Assembly (NCBI RefSeq): GCF_900115825.1
Contig: NZ_FOXW01000001.1
Location: forward strand, 124,001 to 188,000
Length of the DNA stretch: 64,000 nucleotides
DNA from: Desemzia incerta
GTDB taxonomy: Bacteria > Bacillota > Bacilli > Lactobacillales > Carnobacteriaceae
Reading direction: 5' to 3'
In this document: positions 1 to 8,719 of the stretch, piece by piece
Layout: each line of letters opens with the position of its first letter
Numbering within the stretch: the stretch's first letter is position 1
Notes under the pieces: generated by a model
What the model was told of the DNA's origin: nothing
What the model saw: only the letters and a program-made list of their open reading frames with translations
Database searches by the model: none
Translations under genes and position numbers: made by a program

Positions 1-1202
1 AGTTGGCTATGCAAGTAAAAGAAGATTTGACCAATATTGGGCGTTTCAAGCGTGTGAAAGCAGCAGCCATATTTGGGAAAGCTTCTTTCAAAAAGCAACA
101 GCTTGAATTAAAGCAAAAAAACCATATTGTAGTGGGTACCCCAGGACGATTATTGGATCATTTGCAAAAAGGAACAATAAATGTAGACAAAGTCCGTTAC
201 TTAGTCTTGGATGAAGCAGATGAAATGTTGAATATGGGCTTTATTGAACAAGTAGAAGCTATCATTGAATACATTCCTAAAGATCGTCAAACGTTATTGT
301 TCTCCGCTACGATGCCAAAAGAAGTCGCTAGATTAGCTGCTTTTTATATGAAAGAGGAAACGACCTCGATCAAGATCGAAGCGAGCGAAATCAATAAATC
401 AACGATCCATCAATCATTTGTTAAAGTGCAAGAAGAAGACAAAGAGCGACAATTGTTGAATTTACTGACTGTTGAAAATCCGGATAACTGTATGATTTTC
501 TGCAACACACAAGCAGCTGTCAACGAGGTCTATGCTTATTTGAACAAAGCTGGGTTGCCAATCGATAAATTGCATGGTGGAATGTACCAAGACGATCGAT
601 TTGAAGTCATGAAAGAATTCAAAGAAGGCCGTTTTCGTTATTTAGTGGCTACAGATGTAGCAGCCAGAGGAATCGATGTTGATAACGTGACACATGTCAT
701 CAACTATGACGTGCCCGTTGAAAAAGAAAGTTTCATCCATCGTACTGGTCGTACAGGCCGTGCAGGTAAGGCTGGATTGGCGCTGACAATGGTAACGCCA
801 AAAGAAATGAGCTGGTGGAGAGAAATACGAGAGTATGCACAGCAAGATTTCGAAGAAGTTCCATTGCCAAATGCTCGTTTAGTTCAACGTCACCAAAATG
901 CATTTGACGAAAAAATTGCTAAACGTCCGCCATTGAAGCGTCCACGTGAAAAAGACTTGAATAAAAATATCACTAAAGTCTATTTCAACGGTGGGAAAAA
1001 GAAAAAATTGCGTGCAGTTGACTTCGTAGGGACGATCGCTAAAATTCCTGGAATCAATGCAGAAGACATCGGAATCATCACTATTCAAGAAAGCTCGACT
1101 TACGTAGAGATTTTGAATGGAAAAGGACAGTATGTCATCGATGCAATGAAAGACCGCACGATTAAAGGAAAACAACTAAAAGTTTATAAAGCTAAGAAAT
1201 AA
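1..1202 (+). CDS. dbpA: DEAD-box RNA helicase, DbpA/YxiN type (5' end missing)
   Basis: The window opens inside this gene. The first in-frame codons read LAMQV, the end of the PTRELA motif (Ia), so motif I with the P-loop lies upstream. The remaining helicase motifs are present in order: TPGR (Ib), DEAD (II), SAT (III), the [10 protein letters not shown] stretch (V) and [10 protein letters not shown] (VI). The last ~75 residues form a DbpA-type RNA-binding domain (from [12 protein letters not shown] to the end). In that family the domain targets the helicase to 23S rRNA hairpin 92 during large-subunit assembly. Transcription probably ends at the long hairpin at 1355-1405. The apparent TTG at position 3 is an internal Leu codon, not a start. 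The family call is firm; the rRNA target is inferred from the family. Confidence 0.9.
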   Translation, partial: LAMQVKEDLTNIGRFKRVKAAAIFGKASFKKQQLELKQKNHIVVGTPGRLLDHLQKGTINVDKVRYLVLDEADEMLNMGFIEQVEAIIEYIPKDRQTLLFSATMPKEVARLAAFYMKEETTSIKIEASEINKSTIHQSFVKVQEEDKERQLLNLLTVENPDNCMIFCNTQAAVNEVYAYLNKAGLPIDKLHGGMYQDDRFEVMKEFKEGRFRYLVATDVAARGIDVDNVTHVINYDVPVEKESFIHRTGRTGRAGKAGLALTMVTPKEMSWWREIREYAQQDFEEVPLPNARLVQRHQNAFDEKIAKRPPLKRPREKDLNKNITKVYFNGGKKKKLRAVDFVGTIAKIPGINAEDIGIITIQESSTYVEILNGKGQYVIDAMKDRTIKGKQLKVYKAKK

Positions 1203-1612
1203 AGAGAGCAGAACAAAGCGCTCAGAATACTGGATATAAGAAGGAATAGCCTCGTTGATGTTTTTTATCAATCGGGCTATTTCGGCTTATAGACATGTAG
1301 TCTGCTTTGTGCAGCTCGTTTAAGAGCAGAACAAAGCTTTTTGCTGATCGATTTAAAAAGAGTCTTGATTATTGGGTAGATGACCCAATAATCAAGACAC
1401 TTTTTGTGTTGTAGATTTGGAAAACGGACTTGTGGAGAGAAAATTATCTCGTTTAAGTCGGGAAAGTTAAACAAACCTAACTTATGAGAGTTAGAAAGCT
1501 GCAGTCAAGTCAAGTAAACCTAGTTTAGCTGACTTAAGAGCTTTAAGTTACACTCGACAAGGCACCTTTCTAAGTTATTCATCCAAAACTGAAAAGTCGT
1601 AAAAATGAACAT
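1203..1612. other. Intergenic region with a direct repeat and a terminator
   Basis: No convincing gene. A 15-bp direct repeat (AGAGCAGAACAAAGC) occurs at 1205-1219 and 1323-1337, and the perfect-stem terminator at 1355-1405 follows. A 65-codon minus-strand frame (1277-1474) runs through the hairpin and lacks a ribosome site, so I do not call it. A longer-distance inverted pair (TTAGAAAG near 1490, CTTTCTAA near 1567) is weak. Confidence 0.5.
1355..1405. terminator. Bidirectional intrinsic terminator after the helicase
   Basis: The arms GTCTTGATTATTGGGT (1362-1377) and its exact complement (1383-1398) form a 16-bp stem with a 5-nt loop. Beyond one A:A mismatch, AAAAAG pairs with CTTTTT, giving a T-run in both directions. 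Confidence 0.85.
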
Positions 1613-1640
1613 AAAAAAGACCGCACAATGGCGGCCTTTC
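1613..1640 (-). terminator. Terminator of the ABC-F gene
   Basis: On the minus strand GGCCGC-CATTGT-GCGGTC is followed by six T residues, directly after the stop codon at 1648. Confidence 0.8.
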
Positions 1641-1647
1641 TTTACTG

Positions 1648-3276
1648 TTATTTTGCGTAAAGTTCTGCAATTTGTTTTTGAACTGTTTCATTTTCCAAGA
1701 AATCTTCGTAAGTTGTTTCCGCACGGTCTACAACTCCGTTTGGTGTAACTTCAATAATGCGGTTAGCGATTGTTTGGATGAATTGGTGGTCATGAGAACT
1801 GAACAATAATGAACCTTTGAAAGCAATCAAACCATTATTCAAAGCAGTGATCGATTCTAAGTCCAAGTGATTTGTAGGGTCGTCCATTACCAAAACGTTT
1901 GCTTTACTTAACATCATTTTAGATAACATACAACGTACTTTTTCTCCCCCTGAAAGGACAGAAACTTCTTTCATTACTTCTTCTCCAGAGAACAGCATAC
2001 GACCTAAGAAACTACGTAAGAAAGTATTGTCGCTTTCTTCTTTAGAAGCGTATTGACGCAACCAATCCACAATAGTTAATTTACCATCTGAAAATTCAGC
2101 TGTAGTATCTTTTGGCAGATAAGCTTGAGAAGTAGTTACTCCCCACTTAATAGTACCAGAATCTGGTTCCATTTCTCCCATAATGATTTTGAAAAGAGTC
2201 GTAAGAGCAATATCGCTTTCTCCAGTGAAAGCAACTTTGTCGTCTTTGTTCAAACTAAAGCTGATATTGTCTAAGATCTTTTTGCCGTCAATAGTTTTAG
2301 AAATGTTTTCCACACGCAACAAGTCGTTTCCAATTTCACGTTCAGGTTCGAAACCAACAAATGGGTAACGACGAGTAGAAGGTTGGATATCATCCAAAGT
2401 GATTTTTTCCAGTGTTTTCTTACGAGAAGTCGCTTGTTTTGATTTGGAAGCATTAGCACTAAATCGAGCGATAAATTCTTGTAATTCTTTCACTTTTTCT
2501 TCTTTTTTCGCATTTTGGTCAGCTTGTAATTTGGCAGCTAATTGGCTAGACTCTAACCAGAAATCATAGTTTCCAACGTACAATTTGATTTTACCAAAGT
2601 CCACGTCACACATGTGCGTACAAACTTTATTTAAGAAGTGGCGGTCATGTGAAACTACGATGACTGTATTTTGGAAATTGATCAAAAATTCTTCTAACCA
2701 TTCAATAGACTTTTTGTCTAAACCGTTGGTAGGCTCATCCAACAATAGAGCGTCCGGTTTACCAAATAAAGCTTGAGCTAAAAGGACTTTTACTTTTTGT
2801 CCACCAGACAATTCGCTCATTTTCAGGTAGTGCAAGTCTTCAGAGATTCCTAAACCTTGAAGCAAAGTTGCTGCTTCTGGTTCAGCTTCCCAACCATCTA
2901 ATTCTGCAAATTCACCTTCAAGTTCAGCAACTTTGATACCGTCCTCGTCAGAAAAATCTGCTTTCATATAAATAGCGTTTTTCTCTTGCATAATGTCATA
3001 TAAGCGTTTGTGTCCCATAATAACAGTGTCTAGAACTGTTTGATCTTCATAGTCATAGTGATTTTGTTTTAAAGTTGCCATACGTTCATCAGTAGCCATT
3101 GAAACATTACCAGTAGATGGGGAAATTTCGCCAGACAAAATCTTCAAAAATGTTGATTTTCCAGCACCATTTGCTCCAATCAATCCATAACAGTTCCCTG
3201 GTTTAAATTGCAAATTCACTTCGTCAAACAATTTACGATCAGGAAATTGCAAACTTACATCAGATACAGTGATCAT
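1648..3276 (-). CDS. ABC-F family ATPase (YkpA/YbiT-like)
   Basis: A 542-residue soluble protein with two ABC domains and no membrane segment, so a ribosome-associated ABC-F factor rather than a transporter. Domain 1 has Walker A GANGAGKS (34-41), signature LSGGQ (~157) and Walker B LLLDEPTNGLD. Domain 2 is unusual. Its P-loop reads GESDIALTT, without the usual Gly-Lys, and its Walker B ends DDP instead of DEP; the signature LSGGEK is intact. The ~80-residue interdomain linker is Lys/Glu-rich (KKEEKVKELQ), as expected for the tRNA-interacting linker. From memory, degenerate second sites also occur in the YkpA/YbiT subfamily. It is transcribed alone and ends at the hairpin at 1613-1640. ABC-F is certain; the subfamily is probable; the cellular role is unknown. 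Confidence 0.88.
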   Translation of the reverse strand: MITVSDVSLQFPDRKLFDEVNLQFKPGNCYGLIGANGAGKSTFLKILSGEISPSTGNVSMATDERMATLKQNHYDYEDQTVLDTVIMGHKRLYDIMQEKNAIYMKADFSDEDGIKVAELEGEFAELDGWEAEPEAATLLQGLGISEDLHYLKMSELSGGQKVKVLLAQALFGKPDALLLDEPTNGLDKKSIEWLEEFLINFQNTVIVVSHDRHFLNKVCTHMCDVDFGKIKLYVGNYDFWLESSQLAAKLQADQNAKKEEKVKELQEFIARFSANASKSKQATSRKKTLEKITLDDIQPSTRRYPFVGFEPEREIGNDLLRVENISKTIDGKKILDNISFSLNKDDKVAFTGESDIALTTLFKIIMGEMEPDSGTIKWGVTTSQAYLPKDTTAEFSDGKLTIVDWLRQYASKEESDNTFLRSFLGRMLFSGEEVMKEVSVLSGGEKVRCMLSKMMLSKANVLVMDDPTNHLDLESITALNNGLIAFKGSLLFSSHDHQFIQTIANRIIEVTPNGVVDRAETTYEDFLENETVQKQIAELYAK

Positions 3277-3402
3277 TAATTAATTACCTCTATTCTTTAT
3301 ATTATCTGCATCATTTTAGCATACTAATAGTTAGAAAGCGATAGAATTGTTGGTTTTCTCATATTAAGAGGTAACAATTTGTTCAAACAAACAAGGTTTT
3401 TC

Positions 3403-3439
3403 TTGACAAGAAAATTATGTTAGATTATACTGATTATAA
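3403..3439 (+). promoter_or_regulatory. dps promoter with overlapping PerR-box-like operator
   Basis: TTGACA (3403-3408), a 17-bp spacer and TATACT (3426-3431) make a near-consensus vegetative promoter. TTATACTGATTATAA (3425-3439) overlaps the -10 and matches the PerR box TTATAATNATTATAA at 13 of 14 defined positions. Binding there would block RNA polymerase and be relieved by peroxide. PerR control of dps is well known in other Firmicutes; here it is inferred from the site. Confidence 0.82.
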
Positions 3440-3478
3440 AGTAATAAACAATACAAAAAGTATGAGGAGGAATTTTTC

Positions 3479-3940
3479 ATGGCAACCCAAGAAGTACAAG
3501 AGTATTTGAATAATACAGTCGCAACTTTAGGTGTTTTTTACACGAAATTGCATCAACATCACTGGTATGTAAAAGGTTCGCATTTTTTCACGCTGCACGA
3601 GAAATTTGAAGAACTGTACGATGATGTAAACGAAACGTTTGATGAAGTAGCTGAGCGCTTGATTACAATTGGTGGAAAACCTTACTCTACATTAAAAGAA
3701 TTTCTAGACCACTCTATTATAGAAGAAACTCCATATACAACAGAAAAATCTGGGGAAGATATGGTCGCAGAAGTAGTAGCTGATTTGAGAATCTTAGCAG
3801 ATAATCTGTCAAAAGGAATTGAATTAACAGGAGATGCCGGCGACGATGTAACCCAAGACTTGCTGATCGGATATAAAACAGACGTAGACAAACACATCTG
3901 GATGTACCAAGCATTCCTTGGAAAAAGCCCAGTAGAATAA
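3479..3940 (+). CDS. dps: Dps-family ferritin-like DNA-protection protein
   Basis: 153 residues, normal for Dps. The intersubunit ferroxidase ligands can be located: His28 (in HHWYVKG), His40 (in TLHEKFE), Asp55 and Glu59 (in FDEVAERL). The protein assembles as a dodecamer that oxidises Fe(II), usually with hydrogen peroxide, and stores the iron, limiting Fenton damage. The start is set by AGGAGGAA eight bases upstream of the ATG. It is monocistronic, between a PerR-box-like promoter and a strong terminator. The N-terminus lacks the Lys-rich tail that gives E. coli Dps its DNA binding, so iron detoxification is more likely than DNA coating. Confidence 0.93.
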   Translation: MATQEVQEYLNNTVATLGVFYTKLHQHHWYVKGSHFFTLHEKFEELYDDVNETFDEVAERLITIGGKPYSTLKEFLDHSIIEETPYTTEKSGEDMVAEVVADLRILADNLSKGIELTGDAGDDVTQDLLIGYKTDVDKHIWMYQAFLGKSPVE

Positions 3941-3958
3941 GCTGAAAAGATATTGAGT

Positions 3959-3991
3959 TAAGAGACGGAAGAAATCTTCCGTCTCTTTTTT
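3959..3991 (+). terminator. dps terminator
   Basis: AGAGACGGAAGA (3961-3972) pairs with TCTTCCGTCTCT (3975-3986), followed by a T-run. Confidence 0.9.
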
Positions 3992-4049
3992 GTATAAAAG
4001 GGCTTGGATGTTTTACCATTTTTTGAATGAAGAGTGTTTTGTTGCGTCC

Positions 4050-4205
4050 TAACTCACAAGGTTCGATACAAAAGAGCTCAAGATGTGACAGAATAGCCTT
4101 CTCGCTCATAAGAACTCAGTCCAAAAGAGTTAGAAATGTGAGAGAACAGCCTTCTCACTCACAAAAACTCACCCATAAAAGCTGAAAATGTGAGTGAGGA
4201 CCAAC
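4050..4205. repeat. Degenerate 52-53-bp palindromic tandem repeat, about 3 units
   Basis: Left arms TGTGA start at 4084, 4137 and 4189. Right arms (ACTCACA or GCTCATA) start at 4052, 4104 and 4157. The spacing is therefore 52-53 bp throughout. The best unit reads TGTGAG-AGAACAGCCT-TCTCACTCACA. Units are separated by ~26 bp of related A-rich sequence. This fills most of the 353-bp gap between dps and the dehydrogenase; the rest is the dps terminator and an AT-rich promoter region. Confidence 0.7.
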
Positions 4206-4293
4206 CAAACACCCTAGTAAGAGTGATTACTTTTCTAATAATCAGGAAAATGACATAATAGATAAGTGAGAAGGAATAAAAGGGGGAACGAAA

Positions 4294-5247
4294 ATGAACA
4301 AAAAAGGTATATGGTTACTAAATGATATTAAACCAGAGCATTTAGAAAGACTGAAAGAGTTAGCGCCAGATCACGAACTCGTAAACAGAGATGATGATTT
4401 TCCGATAGAGAATATAGAAATCGTTTATGGGTGGGATAAGATAAAAGCTGAAGAAGCAGGTTTACTTGAAACAGAAGGTCAGTTGAAATGGATTCAAGTA
4501 GCTTCGGCAGGCGTGGATTATATGGATCTGGATACATTAAACGAACGCTCTATTCTGTTAACGAACGCTAGCGGAATCCACAGTGTTCCAATCGCCGAGT
4601 CGGTTATTGGTATGCTATTGGCGTACTGCAGAAAAATTCAACAAGCAGTTGTGGATCAGTCTCAACACCATTGGAGAGAAGACCAACGGCTTATTGAGCT
4701 GTCTGAAAAAACCATTATGATCGTGGGAACGGGAAATATTGGAAAAGAACTTGGGAGATTGTCAAAAGCCTTTAACATGAAAACTATTGGAATCAACCGC
4801 AGTGGTCGAGAAGTAGAATATATGGATCATATTTTCCGACAACCGGATATGATTGACCATTTAAAAAAAGCAGATGTGGTAGTGAATATTTTACCTTTGA
4901 CTTCAGAGACCAAAGCATTTTTCGACCATAAAATGTTTGCTGAAATGAAAGAGGGTACGTTGTTTATCAATGTGGGAAGAGGTCCGACTGTAAACACCGA
5001 AGACTTGATCCAAGCTTTAGACGATGGAAAAGTCTCCTTTGCCGGGTTGGATGTTTTTGAAACAGAACCTCTGCCAGAAAATAGTCCATTGTGGGATAGA
5101 AAAGACGTTTTGGTCACTCCCCATATTTCAGGAAATGCAGAGCATTACAACACAAGATTATTCAACATTTTTGAAGAAAATATCCAAGCTTTTGTTGAAG
5201 GAGAAGAACTGCCGCGTAACTTAGTGGACTACGATAAAAGTTATTAA
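4294..5247 (+). CDS. D-2-hydroxyacid dehydrogenase family protein
   Basis: 317 residues. The Rossmann NAD(P)-binding motif GTGNIG is at 145-150. The family's catalytic triad is visible: Arg229 (INVGRGP), a Glu in FETEPLP (256-258) and His277 (VTPHISG). The enzyme would interconvert a 2-keto acid and a D-2-hydroxy acid. The sequence lies in the phosphoglycerate-dehydrogenase-like/CtBP group, without the ACT domain of SerA, so serine biosynthesis is unlikely. A GGGGG ribosome site precedes the ATG. It is monocistronic with a strong shared terminator. The substrate cannot be told from sequence. Confidence 0.85.
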   Translation: MNKKGIWLLNDIKPEHLERLKELAPDHELVNRDDDFPIENIEIVYGWDKIKAEEAGLLETEGQLKWIQVASAGVDYMDLDTLNERSILLTNASGIHSVPIAESVIGMLLAYCRKIQQAVVDQSQHHWREDQRLIELSEKTIMIVGTGNIGKELGRLSKAFNMKTIGINRSGREVEYMDHIFRQPDMIDHLKKADVVVNILPLTSETKAFFDHKMFAEMKEGTLFINVGRGPTVNTEDLIQALDDGKVSFAGLDVFETEPLPENSPLWDRKDVLVTPHISGNAEHYNTRLFNIFEENIQAFVEGEELPRNLVDYDKSY

Positions 5248-5248
5248 A

Positions 5249-5297
5249 AAAATAAACCATCAGGCATACTCTTCATGCCTGATGGTTTATTTTTTTA
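5249..5297. terminator. Bidirectional terminator between convergent genes
   Basis: A 17-bp perfect stem (5251-5267 with 5275-5291) around a 7-nt loop, with A and T runs on either side. It serves the dehydrogenase and the LacI-type gene, whose stop codon lies in the T-run. Confidence 0.92.
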
Positions 5298-6278
5298 GTA
5301 AATCGTTCTTTTCGTAGACCCTCTTTGGATCAATTTGAAATCTAAGGACTGGACTTGTTGTTCCTTGTTGACCAATCGTTGATAAATCAGGCGGAAAGCA
5401 TTCTCGGCTTGCAAATCAACGGGATAATGGATAGTGGTGATGTCCAGCATTTCAGATAAGAAAATATTGTCAAAGCCGATAATTGAATAATCTTCTCCAG
5501 CTATGTACCCTAAGTGCATGGCTTCAGCTACGAAACCAGCAGCTACTGAATCAGAGGCGCACATAAAAGCGTCAGGTTTTTCAGTTTGCTGATGAAACCA
5601 ACGTGCGGCTTGGGCTCCGTCTTTGGTGCCGGCAAGGTTGATAAATAAAGAAGGATCATGAGAAGGTAAATGGTACTTTTGAGCAAACTCTTCAAAAGTC
5701 TTGATTCTGATTTGAGTGTTCAATCCAGATTCATTGCTATATAAATTGATGATTTTTCGGCACCCAGTATTGTACAGATGTTCCAATCCTAATAAGTAGC
5801 CGCTGTACTGATCCATGTAAACAGAAGGGATAATATCTGAATCCACTCGGTTTAGGGTAACGATGGGACCATACTTTTCATACTTCTCGATAATCTCCCA
5901 TTCGTTTGTTCGATAAAGCAAAAAAATACCATCTAGTTGTTTGCTTTTCAACATTTCTAATGCATCTAATTCTTTTTGTTTGTTTTGATTGGTAATGAAA
6001 ATAGTGACATTATAACCTTCTTTTTGTGCTTCCATCGTGAAACTTCTTAATAAAACAGAAGCTGTATCAAAAAAGTCGGTCGAGATGATGCCTAAGGTTT
6101 TAGTAGAGCCTTTTTTCAATGAAACGGCTTGGCTGTTGGGGACATAATCGAGTTCTTGAATAGCTTGTTTCACTTTCTCTTTAGTGGACTTGCTGACGTA
6201 ACCATTTTTATTGATCACTCTTGATACAGTAGCGGAAGATACGTTTGCCAAATGAGCAATATCTTGAATTGTCGTCAT
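5295..6278 (-). CDS. LacI/GalR-family transcriptional regulator
   Basis: I place the start at the ATG at 6278 because AGGAAG lies ~10 bases upstream; a GTG seven codons earlier (6299) lacks a ribosome site. This gives 327 residues. An N-terminal LacI helix-turn-helix (TIQDIAHLANVSSATVSRVI) and hinge helix (YVPNSQAVSL) are followed by a periplasmic-binding-protein-like sensor domain (GIISTDFFD to RGSTKR). Regulators of this type bind a sugar or sugar-phosphate effector. It is divergent from brnQ, which is not a typical target, and it stands alone, so the effector and regulon are unknown. Confidence 0.88.
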   Translation of the reverse strand: MTTIQDIAHLANVSSATVSRVINKNGYVSKSTKEKVKQAIQELDYVPNSQAVSLKKGSTKTLGIISTDFFDTASVLLRSFTMEAQKEGYNVTIFITNQNKQKELDALEMLKSKQLDGIFLLYRTNEWEIIEKYEKYGPIVTLNRVDSDIIPSVYMDQYSGYLLGLEHLYNTGCRKIINLYSNESGLNTQIRIKTFEEFAQKYHLPSHDPSLFINLAGTKDGAQAARWFHQQTEKPDAFMCASDSVAAGFVAEAMHLGYIAGEDYSIIGFDNIFLSEMLDITTIHYPVDLQAENAFRLIYQRLVNKEQQVQSLDFKLIQRGSTKRTIY

Positions 6279-6446
6279 GTCTTTTCTGCTTCCTTTCACT
6301 TAACTCATGGTCTGTAAGGTAATACCTCTTCAAAGACAGTATAACAAAGAGAGCAGAAGTTTTGGGAAAATATTCTTGTTGTCGCCGAAGGGAAAAGACG
6401 TTATTATAAGACTATTCGAATCTAGATGAAATGAAGGGAGAAAATA

Positions 6447-7799
6447 ATGAAAAATGAAACAAAATTAACAGCAGCATCCTATCTGACAATAGGGTCTATG
6501 TTGTTTGGGCTTTTCTTTGGAGCTGGGAATTTGATTTTTCCAGTCCATATGGGACAACTCGCCGGAGCCGAAGTGCATTCAGCTATTATAGGATTTTTAG
6601 TTACAGGGATCGGCTTGCCTTTTTTAGGGATCGTCGCTATGGGGATCACCAACAGCAATAGTCTGTTTGATTTAGCTAGCCGTGTTCACCCTATTTATGC
6701 TTATTTTATGACGATCGCTCTTTATTTGACGATCGGCCCGTTTTTTGCGACACCGCGTTTAGCAACAACTTCTTTTGAGGTTGGATTTTCATCTTATGTA
6801 CCAGAAAACTACCAAACAATCGCTCTTGCGGTATTTACGCTCTTATTTTTTGGAACAGCATTATTGCTATCGTTAAAACCGACCAAAATTTTAATGTATG
6901 TCGGTAAAGTACTGAACCCGTTGTTTTTGGTGTTCTTAGGTATCTTGATCATCACAGCATTTATTCGTCCGTTAGGCTCAATCAACGATGTAATGGTCAG
7001 CGAACCTTATACCGCAGCACCATTTGTTAATGGCTTTTTGGAAGGGTATAACACAATGGATGCTTTAGCTTCCTTAGCCTTTGGAGTGATCGTCATTCAA
7101 ACAATCAAAGACTTAGGGGTAACAAAACCTTCTCAGATCGCTTTAGACACTATTAAATCTGGATTTTTAAGTGTTGTTTTGATGGGAATCATTTATGCCA
7201 GTTTGGCGTATTTAGGAACCATGAGTATTGGACAATTTCCGATTTCAGAGAATGGCGGAATCGCACTTGCTCAAATATCAAATTATTACTTTGGGACATT
7301 TGGCAGTATTTTACTAGCTGTTATTGTTACGGTAGCGTGTTTAAAAACGGCTATCGGACTGATCACTGCCGGATCGGAAACGTTCCACGAGATGTTTCCT
7401 AGATTACTCAGCTACAAAGGTTATGTGGTCGTATTGAGTATTGTTTCAGGAGTGGTAGCAAACGTTGGATTGACCAGCATTATTGCTTATTCGTTGCCTG
7501 TATTGATGCTGCTTTACCCATTTGCGATTACATTGATCTTACTGGCTATTCTGTCACCGTTATTTAAGAATCGTCAGATCGTGTATGTATGTACGACGTT
7601 ATTTACGTTGCCAGTTAGTTTGGCAGATTTTTTCAAAGCAGCTCCAGCTTTCCTCAGTGATTACAATTGGATACAAAACAGCTTAGCTTTTCTTACTGAA
7701 CATTTGCCTTTATTTGAAGTCGGACTAGGATGGATTATTCCTTCTTTAATAGGATTCCTTATCGGATGGGGTATTAGTTTAGTGAAAAAAACCGCTTAA
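6447..7799 (+). CDS. brnQ: Branched-chain amino acid:cation symporter BrnQ
   Basis: 450 residues, about twelve hydrophobic segments and no signal peptide. The N-terminus has the LIVCS-family signature region GLFFGAGNLIFPVHMG. The family imports leucine, isoleucine and valine with Na+ or H+. Start: GAAGGGAG ribosome site seven bases before the ATG. It is monocistronic with its own terminator. The 147-bp upstream gap shared with the LacI gene is too short for, and shows no sign of, a T-box. Confidence 0.93.
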   Translation: MKNETKLTAASYLTIGSMLFGLFFGAGNLIFPVHMGQLAGAEVHSAIIGFLVTGIGLPFLGIVAMGITNSNSLFDLASRVHPIYAYFMTIALYLTIGPFFATPRLATTSFEVGFSSYVPENYQTIALAVFTLLFFGTALLLSLKPTKILMYVGKVLNPLFLVFLGILIITAFIRPLGSINDVMVSEPYTAAPFVNGFLEGYNTMDALASLAFGVIVIQTIKDLGVTKPSQIALDTIKSGFLSVVLMGIIYASLAYLGTMSIGQFPISENGGIALAQISNYYFGTFGSILLAVIVTVACLKTAIGLITAGSETFHEMFPRLLSYKGYVVVLSIVSGVVANVGLTSIIAYSLPVLMLLYPFAITLILLAILSPLFKNRQIVYVCTTLFTLPVSLADFFKAAPAFLSDYNWIQNSLAFLTEHLPLFEVGLGWIIPSLIGFLIGWGISLVKKTA

Positions 7800-7800
7800 C

Positions 7801-7838
7801 AAAAAAGATTCTGCCATATCACAGGCAGAATCTTTTTT
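7801..7838. terminator. brnQ terminator
   Basis: AAAAAAGATTCTGCC pairs with GGCAGAATCTTTTTT across an 8-nt loop (7816-7823). Confidence 0.92.
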
Positions 7839-7843
7839 TGTTC

Positions 7844-7874
7844 TTGACCTTCACGTTACGTAAAGGTTTAAAAT
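7844..7874 (+). promoter_or_regulatory. MerR-type promoter with a dyad in a 19-bp spacer
   Basis: TTGACC (7844-7849) and TAAAAT (7869-7874) are separated by 19 bp, the stretched spacing used by MerR activators. The spacer carries a dyad with arms ACCTTCACGT and ACGTAAAGGT (7847-7867, centre 7857; one mismatch). The adjacent gene is a MerR protein, so autoregulation is likely. Confidence 0.82.
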
Positions 7875-7899
7875 GGATATCAAGGAAGGGGGAGCGTGA

Positions 7900-8658
7900 A
7901 TGGAGTACACGGTAAACGCATTGAGCCGGTTGGCTGGGGTCAGCAAACGAACACTTCGGTATTATGATGAAATCGGCTTATTGCATCCCAAACGAAAAAG
8001 TTCAAATGGATACCGAATCTATGGCGAGGAAGAAGTGGAAAAGCTTCAGCAAATCTTATTTTACCGTCATTTAGAAATGCCGCTCGAAGAGATTCTGCGT
8101 ATCATGGACGATCCGGAATTTGATACTCAAAAGGCTTTGGAAAATCATCGCCAACAACTAGCAGCAAAAAAAGCTCAACTGGATCTGTTACTCGAAACAA
8201 TCGATAAAACCTTAGCCAGCAAAAGAGGAGAGATGGAAATGACAGATAAAGAAAAATTCGAAGGCTTTAAACAAGAAGCCATTGAAAAGAACGAGAAGCA
8301 GTATGGTAAAGAAATCAGGGAGAAATACGGCAGGGATACTATAGAAAAATCGAATCAAAAATTAGCCGGTTTAAACCAGGAAGACTATCAAATGATGCAG
8401 GATTTGGCTGAACAGATTCTCACAGCATTGAAGAAAGCGATGCAGACAAATGACCCAACCAATGAAGAAAGTCTTCAGTTAGCCCATTTGCATAAGGAAT
8501 GGTTGTCTTATAGTTGGCCGACTTATTCTAAAGAAGCCCACAGAGGCTTAGCGCAAATGTATGTGGATGATCCAAGATTCACAGCTTATTACGATGAGCA
8601 AGCAGGGATCGGAGCGGCAGAATTCTTAAGAAAAGCCATTTTTCACTATACCCGATAA
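7900..8658 (+). CDS. MerR-family regulator with TipAS-type ligand domain
   Basis: 252 residues. The N-terminal MerR winged helix (VNALSRLAGVSKRTLRYYDEIGLL) is followed by a long dimerisation helix to about residue 120. A C-terminal antibiotic-recognition TipAS domain follows (~135-250; KFEGFKQEAIEKNEKQYGKEI to AAEFLRKAI). TipAS-type proteins such as TipAL and SkgA bind diverse small molecules, and the ligand here is unknown. GGAAGGGGG precedes the ATG. The promoter at 7844-7874 has the typical MerR operator geometry. No efflux or resistance gene follows, so the gene may act in trans or control only itself. Confidence 0.9.
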   Translation: MEYTVNALSRLAGVSKRTLRYYDEIGLLHPKRKSSNGYRIYGEEEVEKLQQILFYRHLEMPLEEILRIMDDPEFDTQKALENHRQQLAAKKAQLDLLLETIDKTLASKRGEMEMTDKEKFEGFKQEAIEKNEKQYGKEIREKYGRDTIEKSNQKLAGLNQEDYQMMQDLAEQILTALKKAMQTNDPTNEESLQLAHLHKEWLSYSWPTYSKEAHRGLAQMYVDDPRFTAYYDEQAGIGAAEFLRKAIFHYTR

Positions 8659-8677
8659 TAAAAACCACCTGAACGAA

Positions 8678-8711
8678 AATCACGCAACTTCGACGAAGAA
8701 GATGCGTGATT
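8678..8711. terminator. Hairpin between the MerR gene and ppk
   Basis: AATCACGCA (8678-8686) pairs with TGCGTGATT (8703-8711), with an inner CTTCG/CGAAG stem. The flanking T-run is short, so it is a moderate terminator for two convergent genes. Confidence 0.65.
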
Positions 8712-8719
8712 GTTTAGTT

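Noticed and set aside
1277-1474. 65-codon minus-strand ORF
   Set aside because: Runs through a terminator hairpin, has no ribosome site and no recognisable features.
6300-6446. T-box leader for brnQ
   Set aside because: The gap is too short and lacks the T-box sequence and antiterminator.
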